From the NCBI GenBank assembly GCA_011774835.1, contig JAACAK010000002.1, positions 115,960 to 154,498 on the forward strand: a DNA stretch of 38,539 bases, in the 5' to 3' direction. The translations under genes were made by a program, and so were the position numbers. Shown here piece after piece: positions 8,337 through 16,834 of this stretch. This DNA is from Candidatus Kutchimonas denitrificans. Lineage in GTDB: Bacteria > Gemmatimonadota > Gemmatimonadetes > Palauibacterales > KS3-K002. Below the pieces are notes generated by a model. That model was not told the origin of the DNA. It saw nothing but the letters and a program-made list of their open reading frames with translations, and ran no database searches. Positions within the stretch are counted from its first letter, which is position 1. Every line of letters starts with the position of its first letter.

Positions 8337-8669
8337 ATGCGTCATGCCCGCCGTCGTTCGAACCCCCGCAAAGACCGCTCCGCCGCTGCGCGGCCTCCAC
8401 AGTTCCGCACCCGGTCCACAGGTGCGTCCACCACGATTCCGTCAGAGAACGGTACGGCAGCCGCCAGGCGGCTCGCCCTCCTCGATGCCGCCGACGGCAG
8501 CACGCTGCAGCGGCTGAGCGAGACCGTTCGCGAGGAGACCAGCTCGAATAACGGCAAAGGCTCATGCGCCCGGCTGAGCGCCGGCGACGTAGCGTGCACT
8601 TGCGACTACTGCGAGCATTTCTGGTCGCGGCTGGCCGAGCGGCTGCGCGGCTCGTCAGAGGAACGCTGA
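8337..8669 (+). CDS. Possible small Cys-containing protein
   Basis: This is a tentative 110-residue ORF. The first 40 residues are Arg/Pro-rich and unconvincing. From about residue 45 the composition looks protein-like: LALLDAADGSTLQRLSETVREE, then a cluster of four cysteines in SCARLSAGDVACTCDYCEHFW and an amphipathic end (SRLAERLRGSSEER). Codon third positions in this second half are mostly G or C, as in the neighbours. The true start may be an internal codon. A Cys-rich CxCxxC patch could bind metal. No family is recognised. It ends 27 bases before the stop of the convergent permease gene. Confidence 0.35.
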   Translation: MRHARRRSNPRKDRSAAARPPQFRTRSTGASTTIPSENGTAAARRLALLDAADGSTLQRLSETVREETSSNNGKGSCARLSAGDVACTCDYCEHFWSRLAERLRGSSEER

Positions 8670-8696
8670 CCGACGCGGGCGCCGGAATCCCGGCAC

Positions 8697-11093
8697 TCAC
8701 TCCCCGATAATCGTCACCGGGTCGACCCGACTCGCCTGTCTGGCCGGTCCGTAGGTCGCCGCCAGCGCGATGAGCGTGAGCACCGCGACGGCGCTGGCGA
8801 GGGCAACGGGATCCAGCGTGCTCACTCCGAACAGCAAGCTCTCGAGCGTTCGCGTCAGCAGGGCCGCCCCGACGAGGCCTAGCGCCACTCCCACCAGGGT
8901 CAGCTTGAGACCGGCGGTCATGACCAGCCGAACCACATCATCGCGGCGCGCGCCGAGAGCGATCCGGATCCCCATCTCCCGGTAACGCTGCGCGACCAGA
9001 TGGGCCAGCACGGCGTAGAAGCCGAGGGCGGCCAGGGCGGCGGCCAGGGCGGCGAAGGCCCCCAGCATGACGGCGTAGAAGCGTGAATCGCCCACCGAAC
9101 GCGCGACCAGCTCTTCCAGCGTGGCCACCTTCGAAATCGGCAAACCCGGATCGATGCCATGTACGACTTGGCGGACTTGGCCGATAAGCGCCGGGGTCGA
9201 GATGTCACTGCGTACGACGGCACGGAAGAACGGCTTCGGCTCCTGGACCATGGCGGCATAGTAGAAGGGGTGCGCCTCTTCCGTCAGCGAACCGTGCCTG
9301 ACGTCGGCGACGACTCCGACGATCTCGCGCATCGTGCGCGGACCGAACCAGGTCGCCGCGCGCTGGCCAAGCACACCCCCCTCCGGGAAGAACTTCCGCA
9401 CGAAGGCTTCATTCACGATCGCCACCGGCTCACCGGTCGCATCGCCGGCCGTAAATCCTCTCCCCTCGACTACGGGAATGCCAAGCGTGCTGAAAAAGTC
9501 GGCACTCACGGCTGACACCTCGACGCGCGCGGGCTTTTCATCCGCTTCGGCGACCCGGTCCTCGATCGTCACCGGCGATGTCATGCGTGTTCCGCCGAAC
9601 GGCATGTTGCTGGCTAGTGCGACGCTCGTGACTCCCGGCTGCGCACGCAACCGCTCCAGCAACTCCGATTGGAACGCCGCCACCTGCGGCTCCTGACCAT
9701 AGCGATAGTCGGGCAGCGTGAGCTCGAAACTGAGGACGCCGCGAGGATTGAAGCCTGGATCGACCCGCAGGACCGTGACGAAGCTTTTCGCCATCAGCGC
9801 CGCGCCGGCCAGCAGGACCAGGCTGACAGCGACCTCCGCCACCACCAGAGCGCGTCGCAGCCGATTCGTGCCGACACCCCCCGCCAGGGTCGGGCCTCCT
9901 TCCTTGAGCGTCGCCGCCAGATCGGCGCGCGAGGAACGGAGGGCGGGCACGAGACCGGCGAGCAGGCCGGTGACGACCGAGATCCCGACCGCGAAAGCCA
10001 TCACTCGCCAGTCGATGCCGATCTCGTCGGCCCGCGGCAGCTCCATCGGGTTCAGAGCCAGCAGGGTGTCGACGCTCCAGGCCGCGAACAACAAGCCGAA
10101 CGCGCCACCCACCAGGGAAAGCGTCACCGTTTCCACCAGAAGGCCGCCGGCGATTCGCCACCGGCCGGCGCCCAGCGCCGAGCGGATGGCCAGCTCGCGC
10201 CGCCGACCCGTCGTTTGCGCCAGGACGAGGTTCGCCACGTTGGCGCAAGCGATGAGCAGCAGGAGGCCCACCGCCGCCAACAATATGAGGAGCGGCCGGC
10301 GGGTCTCCCCGCTGATGAACTCGCGCAACGGGGTGAGCTGGGCGCCCCACCCCGATAAGTCGGGGATGTCGGCGTTCACCGCGTTGAGATCGGCCGCGGC
10401 GCTCTCGATACTGGCGCCCGGCGCCAGGCGGCCCAGCCCGACCAAGAAGCGGGCGCCGCGGATCTCCAGCGCTGAGGAGATCCCGCGAAAGAGTGGCGTC
10501 CACAGCTCCGCGCCTTGCGGATAATCGAAGCCGGGCGGCGCCACGCCCACCACCTCGAAGATCTCATCGTCCAGCCTCACGGTGCGACCGACGATCTCGG
10601 GATCGCCGCCGAAGTCCCGGGTCCACAGGGCATGGCCGATGATCACCGTCGCCGGCGCATCGACCTCGTCCTCCGCCGCCACGAACTCGCGGCCCAACTG
10701 CGGACGCACGCCCAGGAACGAGAACCAGTTCGCGCTGACCGCCGCCCCTTCGACGCGCCGCGGCTCGCCACCGCTGATCAGCGTGAAGAACGTCTCGCTG
10801 TAGGCGGCAAGCCCGGTGAAGCTGCGTTGCCTGGCCCGCCAATCGAGGAAGGTGGGCGGAGACAGACGGTTCGACACGCCTCGCTCCATCATCACCTCGC
10901 GCAGCATGACCAGCCGGTCGGGCTCGGCGAAAGGCAACGGCTTCAACAGGACACCGCTGACCACGCTGAATACCGCGGTGCCCGCGCCGATGCCGACCGC
11001 CATGATGAGCGCAGCGGCCACCCCATAGCTCGGGCGCCGTCGGAAGAACCTCAAGGCGCGAGCCACATCCTGCCACAGTCGCGGTTTTGTCAC
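8697..11093 (-). CDS. ADOP-family ABC transporter permease (MacB/FtsX type), short form
   Basis: This protein has 798 residues. The GTG at 11093 is chosen because GGGGAGGGG stands just upstream and the protein then begins MTKPRLWQDVARALRFFRRRPSY, directly before the first helix; longer in-frame extensions look non-coding. Layout: membrane helix at 20-45 (AALIMAVGIGAGTAVFSVVSGVLL), MacB periplasmic core domain at about 50-250, three-helix FtsX domain at about 275-420, then a second periplasmic domain and a second FtsX domain ending DPVTIIGE. This duplicated layout defines the acidobacterial duplicated orphan permeases (TIGR03434), so called because no ATPase gene accompanies them; none is in this window. 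Unlike its neighbour it lacks the N-terminal cytoplasmic prefix. Substrate unknown. Confidence 0.9.
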   Translation of the reverse strand: MTKPRLWQDVARALRFFRRRPSYGVAAALIMAVGIGAGTAVFSVVSGVLLKPLPFAEPDRLVMLREVMMERGVSNRLSPPTFLDWRARQRSFTGLAAYSETFFTLISGGEPRRVEGAAVSANWFSFLGVRPQLGREFVAAEDEVDAPATVIIGHALWTRDFGGDPEIVGRTVRLDDEIFEVVGVAPPGFDYPQGAELWTPLFRGISSALEIRGARFLVGLGRLAPGASIESAAADLNAVNADIPDLSGWGAQLTPLREFISGETRRPLLILLAAVGLLLLIACANVANLVLAQTTGRRRELAIRSALGAGRWRIAGGLLVETVTLSLVGGAFGLLFAAWSVDTLLALNPMELPRADEIGIDWRVMAFAVGISVVTGLLAGLVPALRSSRADLAATLKEGGPTLAGGVGTNRLRRALVVAEVAVSLVLLAGAALMAKSFVTVLRVDPGFNPRGVLSFELTLPDYRYGQEPQVAAFQSELLERLRAQPGVTSVALASNMPFGGTRMTSPVTIEDRVAEADEKPARVEVSAVSADFFSTLGIPVVEGRGFTAGDATGEPVAIVNEAFVRKFFPEGGVLGQRAATWFGPRTMREIVGVVADVRHGSLTEEAHPFYYAAMVQEPKPFFRAVVRSDISTPALIGQVRQVVHGIDPGLPISKVATLEELVARSVGDSRFYAVMLGAFAALAAALAALGFYAVLAHLVAQRYREMGIRIALGARRDDVVRLVMTAGLKLTLVGVALGLVGAALLTRTLESLLFGVSTLDPVALASAVAVLTLIALAATYGPARQASRVDPVTIIGE

Positions 11094-11558
11094 GATCCCC
11101 TCCCCGGGCAAACGGTCGCAGGTGCCGTGGAGATCCATGGCATCCGCCGTGCCAGTAGAGCCGTGGCGTTGGCCCGCCTGATGAGTGGATATCGGGAGGT
11201 ACGGTCGGAGCTCAGCCGGACCCCGGTGTTCAGTCTTGGGAACGTCGATTTCGATTTGGCACACCCACGAGCTCGCGCCAGGCCGGGCTATTCCTGGTCC
11301 AGACCCGTCGCGCGCCGGGACCAAATCTCGATCCCCACATCCCGCCGCTCACCTCGAGCTGTGGCCTGCAGGCCGGGAGTCCCCAGTAGGACGTGCGTCC
11401 CGGCGGCGAGTATTTCGTGATGATTAGCTCTCGGATCAGCGGCGGCCGGGTAATGGTCGTGCTGAACGCGATCGCCGAACCGGTTCGGACCGGGAACGCG
11501 GATTGATTCGAGCCCGGTCAGCGATGAACGGACCCTGAAATCACTGCCGATCGTCCGG
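11094..11558. other. Gap between the two permease genes
   Basis: No supportable gene. It separates two same-strand permease genes and should hold a terminator for the first and a promoter for the second, but I find neither clearly. A perfect 12-base palindrome GGCCTGCAGGCC lies at 11363-11374 and may be incidental. Confidence 0.4.
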
Positions 11559-14213
11559 TCATTCCTCCCGTAAAATCCGCGACGGATCGAGCCGGGCGAT
11601 CCGCGCCGCCGGCACGAAGCTGGCCGCGCCGGCCAGCAGGGTCACGCAGACGATCACGAACGCCAGCGTGATCGGATCGTGGGGCGCCACGCCCCAGATC
11701 ACGCTGGACATCCAGGAGGCGGCGAGCGCGGCGATGACCGCGCCGACGGCGAGGCCGACGAACGTGAGGCGCAGCCCCTTGAGACCGACGGTCCACACGG
11801 CTCGGCGTGGCGCGGCGCCCAGCGCCATCCGTAGCCCCATCTCCGGCGTCCGCTCCACCACCTCGTTCGCCACGATCCCGTAGAGTCCGACCACGGCCAG
11901 CAGCAAGGCGAAGGCGGCGACGATGACCAGGAAGGCCGCCTCGAACCTTGGCCGGGCCAGGGCGTCGGCCATGACCTCCTCCAGCGAAACGATCCGCGCC
12001 GGCGGCAGGCCCGGGTCCACATCGTGGATCGCTCTGACCACCGCGGCCCCCAATCCGGGCGGGGCCCCCGCCGTCTTCACCATCCAGCTGGGCGCGAACC
12101 AGATGTGGATGCCGCGGAAGAAGCCGTCGCCCGCCTGCGCGGCAGGGATGTAGAGCGTCGGCGCCCGCCAGACCGGCTGCGAGCCGCCCCAACCGGCGTT
12201 CGACTGCTGCACGTTGCCGACCACGCCGACCACCTCCCACTCGTGCCGGGCGAAGGTGAGGCGCGAACCCAGCGCAGGCCGGTCCTCGAGGTTCGCCTCG
12301 ACGAACGCCTGGTTCGGGACGACGACCGGCGGTCGGTCGCCGGCGTCCGCCTCCTCGAAATCGCGGCCGCGGAGGAGCGGGATCCCCAGCGCCTCGAAGA
12401 ATCCCGGCGTGACGTACACCACGTTGGTGATCCGATACCTCCCCGGCGGATCCTCGACCCCGACGATGCGGAACGGCATGTTCAGCGGCCGCTCGTACGG
12501 GAGCGTCAGCGCCACCGCCGCCGCGCTCACCCCGGGGATGCTCCGGATCTCCGCCAGGCTCTCGTCGAACAGCCGGTTGACGGCCGCCGCGCTGGCGTAA
12601 CGCGCGTCGTCCAGCGACAGCTGCACGGTCATCACGTTCTCGGCGTCGAAGCCCGGGTCGAGACGATCCAGGTGACCGTAGCTCCGCACCAGCAGGCCGG
12701 CGGCGAACAGCAGCGCGGTGACCAGCGCCACCTCGGCGACGATCAGCCCCCGACGCAGGTAATGGCTCGCGCCGCCCACCACGCCCCGGGCTCCGCCGGC
12801 GAGCACGCCGCGCACGTCGAACTTGCGGACCTGCAGCATCGGCACCAGGCCGAAGAGCAGCGTGGCCGCGAAGGTGAGGCCGACGGCCGCGGCCAGCACG
12901 CGACCATCGATGCGGATCGCCTGCCAGGTGTCGAAGTGCGACTGCACCAGCGTCTCCAGACCGCCCATGCCAAGCCGGGCGATACCCAGGCCCAGCAGGC
13001 CGCCCGCCAGCCCCAGCACCAGGCTCTCCGCCAGCATCTGTCGCAGGATCGCGCCGCCGCCGCCGCCCAGCGCCTGGCGCGTGGCGATCTCGGTGCGCCG
13101 CGCCAGCGCCCGGGCGATCTGCAGCCCGGCCAGGTTCGCGCTCCCCACCAGCAGCATCACCAGTACCGCGCCAAGAAGAATCAGCAACGGCTGTCGCGCT
13201 TCCCAGGTCAGCGTCCGCTTGAGCGGCACCAGGCCGTAGCGGCGTTCCGGCGCGTCCTCCGCCTCCGGCTGCCCCGCATCGATGCCGCCGACCCGGGCTT
13301 CCGCTTCCGTCCAGCTCACCTCCGATGGGATGCGGGCCAGGACGTGGTAGTTCGAGCCGCCTCCCTCCCCCGTCCGCGATGGACGAAGCGGCGTCCAGAC
13401 GTCCACCGGATGGCTCGAACGGAAATCCTCCGGCATCACACCGACCACCGTGTGAGCCTCGCCCTTCAGCCGGATGGTTCGGCCCACGATCTCCGGGTCC
13501 TTGCCGAACGTCCGCGACCACAGCTCGTAGCTCAGGATCGTCACCGCCGGACCGCCCGGAACGTCCTCCGCCGGCTCGAACCCGCGGCCGATCAACGGCG
13601 TCACACCCAGCGTGCGGAAAAAGCCCGCACCCACACGCTGCTGCTGCACGTATGCGGCGGCATCATCCGCCGTCAGGTTCACCCCCGACGGCCACTCCGA
13701 GTACACGGCCAGCTGCAAGAACTCGGCGCCCTCGCGGATCCGTTCCCAATCGCTCCCGGTCACCGCGTTGGCCCCAGGGTTCGGCCCCAACTCCGCATTG
13801 TAGCGCACCACCTGGGCCAGCCGATCCGATTCCGGGTACGGCAGCGGCCGCCAGAGCACCGCGTCCACCGCGCTGTACACCGCCGTCCCGGCGCCGATGC
13901 AGACGCCCAGCGTCAGCACGAACGTCGTCGTGAACAGCGGTCTCCGCAGCATGCCGCGAAGCGCGAACCGCGCGTTGCGGAACGCCTCGTCCAACAGCGC
14001 CACGCCCCGCGCCTCGCGGCTGCGATACTGCACGCCCTCGCGGCTGCCGAAGCGCAGCCGCGCCTGACGACGCGCCTCCTCGGGGCTCAGCCCCGACGCG
14101 ATCAGATCCTCGGTGAGACGCTCGATATGAAAGTCCATCTCCTCGTCGAGCTCGCGACGGAAGCGAGAGCCGCGGAAAAGCGCGGCCAGCGCGGATCGTA
14201 GGCGGTCAAACAT
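11559..14213 (-). CDS. ADOP-family ABC transporter permease (MacB/FtsX type), with prefix domain
   Basis: This protein has 884 residues. Residues 1-65 form the cytoplasmic permease prefix (FRRELDEEMDFHIERLTEDLI, then GLSPEEARRQARLRFG). A helix at about 95-118 (FVLTLGVCIGAGTAVYSAVDAVL) leads into a MacB-like periplasmic domain at 120-320. Three FtsX helices lie at about 340-460. A second such module follows after 500, ending in helices at 760-870 and the sequence ARIARLDPSRILREE. This matches TIGR03434, the duplicated orphan permease family. The ATG lies 3 bases after the PadR stop, so regulator and permease form one operon. No ABC ATPase is encoded nearby. Such permeases may work with an ATPase elsewhere or act without one; the substrate is unknown. 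Confidence 0.93.
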   Translation of the reverse strand: MFDRLRSALAALFRGSRFRRELDEEMDFHIERLTEDLIASGLSPEEARRQARLRFGSREGVQYRSREARGVALLDEAFRNARFALRGMLRRPLFTTTFVLTLGVCIGAGTAVYSAVDAVLWRPLPYPESDRLAQVVRYNAELGPNPGANAVTGSDWERIREGAEFLQLAVYSEWPSGVNLTADDAAAYVQQQRVGAGFFRTLGVTPLIGRGFEPAEDVPGGPAVTILSYELWSRTFGKDPEIVGRTIRLKGEAHTVVGVMPEDFRSSHPVDVWTPLRPSRTGEGGGSNYHVLARIPSEVSWTEAEARVGGIDAGQPEAEDAPERRYGLVPLKRTLTWEARQPLLILLGAVLVMLLVGSANLAGLQIARALARRTEIATRQALGGGGGAILRQMLAESLVLGLAGGLLGLGIARLGMGGLETLVQSHFDTWQAIRIDGRVLAAAVGLTFAATLLFGLVPMLQVRKFDVRGVLAGGARGVVGGASHYLRRGLIVAEVALVTALLFAAGLLVRSYGHLDRLDPGFDAENVMTVQLSLDDARYASAAAVNRLFDESLAEIRSIPGVSAAAVALTLPYERPLNMPFRIVGVEDPPGRYRITNVVYVTPGFFEALGIPLLRGRDFEEADAGDRPPVVVPNQAFVEANLEDRPALGSRLTFARHEWEVVGVVGNVQQSNAGWGGSQPVWRAPTLYIPAAQAGDGFFRGIHIWFAPSWMVKTAGAPPGLGAAVVRAIHDVDPGLPPARIVSLEEVMADALARPRFEAAFLVIVAAFALLLAVVGLYGIVANEVVERTPEMGLRMALGAAPRRAVWTVGLKGLRLTFVGLAVGAVIAALAASWMSSVIWGVAPHDPITLAFVIVCVTLLAGAASFVPAARIARLDPSRILREE

Positions 14214-14216
14214 GGG

Positions 14217-14558
14217 TCAGGCCTCGCTCGGCAGGGTGTTGAGAACGTTGGACACCGCCCGGATCAGCTCGGTCCAGCGGTAGGTCTCGTGCTCGAGACG
14301 CTTCTTGCCCTTCCGGGTCAACCGGTAGAACTTCGCCCGCCGGTTGTTCTCCGAGGTCCCCCACTTCGACGCGATCAGCCCTTCGTGCTCCAGTCGGTTC
14401 AGCGCCGGGTAGAGCGACCCCTGCTCCAGGCTCAACAGCCCCTCCGATGTCTCCTCGATCCTCAGCAGCACCCCGTATCCGTGGTTCGGTCCCAGCGAGA
14501 GCGCCTTGAGGATCAGCATGTCGAGGGTCCCGGGCAGCAGCTCCTTGGAGATCAGCAT
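14217..14558 (-). CDS. PadR-family transcriptional regulator (acidobacterial type)
   Basis: This is a 113-residue protein from the ATG at 14558, which has GAGGA 6 bases upstream. A GTG at 14633 would add 25 residues, but that extension is Ala/Arg/Pro-rich and overlaps the likely promoter and operator. The protein opens with the family hallmark LLPGTLDMLILKALSLGPNHGYGV, followed by the winged-helix core (SLEQGSLYPALNRLEHEGLIAS) and the wing (NNRRAKFYRLTRKGKKRLE). A C-terminal helix (RWTELIRAVSNVLN) would mediate dimers. Homologues (TIGR03433) sit next to orphan permeases and are thought to repress them. Here the permease starts 3 bases downstream, consistent with a self-regulated operon. Confidence 0.92.
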   Translation of the reverse strand: MLISKELLPGTLDMLILKALSLGPNHGYGVLLRIEETSEGLLSLEQGSLYPALNRLEHEGLIASKWGTSENNRRAKFYRLTRKGKKRLEHETYRWTELIRAVSNVLNTLPSEA

Positions 14559-14616
14559 CGCGTCCTCGAGCCGAGGTTCGAGCTTCGCCGCGCCGGCGCG
14601 CGGCGGCGTCCGCTCC

Positions 14617-14646
14617 AGTATAGCGCCCTTCACCTAGCTTAGCTAG
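14617..14646 (-). promoter_or_regulatory. Promoter and palindromic operator of the padR-permease operon
   Basis: On the minus strand a -10 box TATACT (plus-strand 14617-14622) is preceded by the palindrome CTAGCTTAGCTAG (14634-14646). Its two 6-base arms are perfect and it covers the -35 position. No good -35 hexamer is present there. A regulator bound to the palindrome would block RNA polymerase, which fits PadR autorepression. Transcription would start near 14610, about 50 bases before the chosen padR ATG. Sequence features are seen directly; the regulatory role is inferred. Confidence 0.5.
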
Positions 14647-14718
14647 GAGAAGACACTTTACCTTACGCGAGTCACTCATCCCTGGTTTCAACCGCCAACG
14701 TTCTGGAGAGATGCAGAC

Positions 14719-14749
14719 GGCCCGCCCGCCCCAGAGGGACGGACGGGCC
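14719..14749 (-). terminator. Strong hairpin terminator after the selenium-binding protein gene
   Basis: The hairpin begins 24 bases past the stop of the minus-strand gene and has a 14-bp stem with a 3-base loop. On the minus-strand transcript all 14 pairs form, two of them G-U. On the plus-strand transcript the same two positions are C-A mismatches, so the structure is built for minus-strand RNA. No T-run follows it, so it may be a weak intrinsic terminator or an mRNA 3'-end stabiliser. Confidence 0.55.
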
Positions 14750-14773
14750 GACATCCTGGCTGCCTCGGGTCTC

Positions 14774-16012
14774 CTACTTGAGCAGCATATCGTGCGGTCC
14801 GGCCGGACCGGTATCAAACTTGTAGAAGTCCGGCGCGAAGTTCTCGTCGATCTTCATCCCTTCCGGACCCACGTGTATCATCCAGGCGCCGAATTCGACG
14901 TCGCCGTCCATCGTGGAGAGAAGCGAGTTGGTGACGTACAGCCGCCTATTGTCTCGCGACAGGCTCATCATGTTCGGCTGCGGGATATCCACCTTGCTGA
15001 CCAAGGTCGGCTGAAGCGGGTTCGAGACGTCGTACTGGCGCACCTCTCCCGCGCCCCACAGCGAGACGTAGAGGAAACGGTTGTCGTACGAGACGCGCAT
15101 GTCCGCCGGCACCGAGCCTTCCGGCAACTCCTCGATGACCCGATGGAACTCGAGCTGGTCATCACCGTCGGTGTCCTCCCAGTACCAGACGGTGTTGCCG
15201 TAAGCGCAGTTGATGAAACCGCCGTGCGCCCGCGGGCCGTGCAGCCAGCGCACCTCCAGCGGCGTGGCGTCCAGGTGTTCGACCCGCAACACCTCTTTGT
15301 TCTTCCAGTCCCAGACCACGACCTCATCGCCGACATCCTCGGGGTTCGCTCCGCCCATCTCTTTCACGTGCTCCGGGTGGGCCCAGCTCGACGTGATCAT
15401 GCGGTTGATCTGCGGCTTCACGCCCACGTCGTACATGTACTTCGGGACGTCGCTGCCCTCCGCTGGATAGGCCTCGAGAAATTCGCCGGCATCGTTCACC
15501 TTGACCAGCGCGGCGGGGCCGCCACCGCCGACCTGGCCCAACATCGACAGCAGTACGCCGCCCGGCACCGCATACAGCGTATGGGGGCCGCTGTAGCCGG
15601 TGGGATCGAGGTCGACCGTGCGGATCAACTTCGGGTCCCGGGGATTCGACTCGACGTCGTAGATGAAGAGCTTGTTCGAGAACAGGCCGCCGCCATAGAT
15701 GCGCGAGGCATCGGTGTTGTAGCCGAAGTGATGAGCCTCGTTGGCAGCCGACCCCGTGGGCGCCCTGTCGATGATCTCGCCGTAGGACTCGGACCCCGGA
15801 TCCACATCGACCACCGCCAGGAAGTCGCTATCCTTCCCGTCGGCGTCACGCGTCCAGACGTAGAGCAGGGATTCTCGCTCTCCCCGCTCGAGGTTGTCGA
15901 CGAACACGGACTCATCAGGAGAATCGTAGTTGGGGATGGCCGCGCCCATCAGCCCGGCGGTCCCCACGGCGACGATCCCTAGAGTCAGTCTCATGGTGAG
16001 TTTGGACCACAT
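14774..16012 (-). CDS. Selenium-binding protein / methanethiol oxidase family (SBP56)
   Basis: This is a 412-residue protein. The ATG at 16012 has AGGAG 9 bases upstream. Residues 7-25 (MRLTLGIVAVGTAGLMGAA) are a signal peptide or membrane anchor, so the protein should be periplasmic, as described for bacterial methanethiol oxidase. The body is a beta-propeller with SBP56 hallmarks: DFLAVVDVDPGSESYGEII, ANEAHHFGYNTDAS, DPKLIRTVDL, PHTLYAVPGG, SWAHPEHV, LHGPRAHGGF and a terminal GPAGPHDMLL. Several of the His residues in these motifs are candidate metal ligands. Family members are known as human SELENBP1 and bacterial MtoX, which oxidise methanethiol; that activity is likely but not proven here. 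The gene stands alone between its own terminator hairpin and a divergent sigma factor gene. Confidence 0.9.
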   Translation of the reverse strand: MWSKLTMRLTLGIVAVGTAGLMGAAIPNYDSPDESVFVDNLERGERESLLYVWTRDADGKDSDFLAVVDVDPGSESYGEIIDRAPTGSAANEAHHFGYNTDASRIYGGGLFSNKLFIYDVESNPRDPKLIRTVDLDPTGYSGPHTLYAVPGGVLLSMLGQVGGGGPAALVKVNDAGEFLEAYPAEGSDVPKYMYDVGVKPQINRMITSSWAHPEHVKEMGGANPEDVGDEVVVWDWKNKEVLRVEHLDATPLEVRWLHGPRAHGGFINCAYGNTVWYWEDTDGDDQLEFHRVIEELPEGSVPADMRVSYDNRFLYVSLWGAGEVRQYDVSNPLQPTLVSKVDIPQPNMMSLSRDNRRLYVTNSLLSTMDGDVEFGAWMIHVGPEGMKIDENFAPDFYKFDTGPAGPHDMLLK

Positions 16013-16044
16013 ATTTCATACTCCTGGTTGGATTTAGCATTGCG

Positions 16045-16071
16045 GTTCCTCCCGCTCAGCGGCGGAGGAAC
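16045..16071 (-). promoter_or_regulatory. Inverted repeat in the leader of the SBP56 gene
   Basis: GTTCCTCC (16045-16052) and GGAGGAAC (16064-16071) are perfect 8-base complements separated by 11 bases that can themselves form a 3-bp CGC/GCG extension. It lies 32 bases upstream of the minus-strand ATG. It could be an operator or an RNA hairpin in the leader, and its GGAGG arm resembles a ribosome binding site. Role unknown. Confidence 0.4.
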
Positions 16072-16186
16072 TCCCCTTCCATCCCTATTAAGCGAAAAAA
16101 CGGCGCCCTTCCCGTCATCACCACGATGATGCCTCAGAAGAGCCCGGGCTGGTCAAGACGCCGGCGATCCTTTTATGTTTCTTCGC

Positions 16187-16756
16187 ATGACGGATCCCCG
16201 TGCGACCGTCACCTCCTTGCTGGAGAAGTTGAGTGACGGTGACCCCAACGCCATGGACCGCCTCGTCCCGCTGCTCTACGATGACCTTCGCGGGATCGCG
16301 CGTGGCCGTCTGCGCCGCGAGGCGACCGACCCCACACTCGCAGCCAGCGACCTCGTCCACGAGACCTTCCTCAGGCTGATCCGCCTCGACGGCATCGAAT
16401 GGCAGGACCGCAGCCATTTCCTCGCCATCGCCGCGCACGTGATGAGCCAGGTCCTCATCGATCGGGCGCGTCGCGCCAATGCCGCGAAGCGAGGCGGAAA
16501 CCGGAAGAAGGTCGCTCTCGATGCTGCCCGGCTCGCAACCGATGCCAGAATCGAGAGATCGGTCCAACTCGATGAGGCCCTGGAGCGCCTGGCGGATGAG
16601 AAGCCCCGGGCGGCTGGGGTACTGGAGCAGCGCTGCTTCGACGGCTACACGAACGAAGAGATCGCGGAGGCGATGGACATATCGGTGAGCACGGTCGAAC
16701 GGGACCTCCGCTTCGCCCGGAGCTTGTTGGCCGAGGAGTTCGAGAGCGCCGGCTGA
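16187..16756 (+). CDS. ECF RNA polymerase sigma factor (acidobacterial/planctomycete type)
   Basis: This is a 189-residue protein. Two in-frame ATGs exist, 16175 and 16187, neither with a clear ribosome binding site; the second gives the usual family start. Region sigma-2 spans about 10-90: ALDRL-like NAMDRLVPLLYDDLRGIARGRL, then ASDLVHETFLRLI and WQDRSHFLAIAAHVMSQVLIDRARRANAAKRGG. Region sigma-4 spans about 125-185, with helix-turn-helix GYTNEEIAEAMDISVSTVERDLRFARSLL. This pattern (AAKRGG, STVERDLRFARSLL) matches the TIGR02999 group, whose genes often sit beside Ser/Thr kinases or TPR proteins. No anti-sigma gene is adjacent. The TPR gene at 17325 is the plausible functional neighbour. Confidence 0.9.
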   Translation: MTDPRATVTSLLEKLSDGDPNAMDRLVPLLYDDLRGIARGRLRREATDPTLAASDLVHETFLRLIRLDGIEWQDRSHFLAIAAHVMSQVLIDRARRANAAKRGGNRKKVALDAARLATDARIERSVQLDEALERLADEKPRAAGVLEQRCFDGYTNEEIAEAMDISVSTVERDLRFARSLLAEEFESAG

Positions 16757-16834
16757 AGGCGGCGGCCCGATGCCGCGAAGGTCGAAACAGGTCCGACGCC
16801 TCGCCCGACAACGAACGGCTCGTTAGCGCGATCG

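Noticed and set aside
12024-14201. 725-codon plus-strand frame opposite a permease gene
   Set aside because: Composition is Arg/His/Gln-rich with no domain, while the minus strand encodes a complete ADOP permease.
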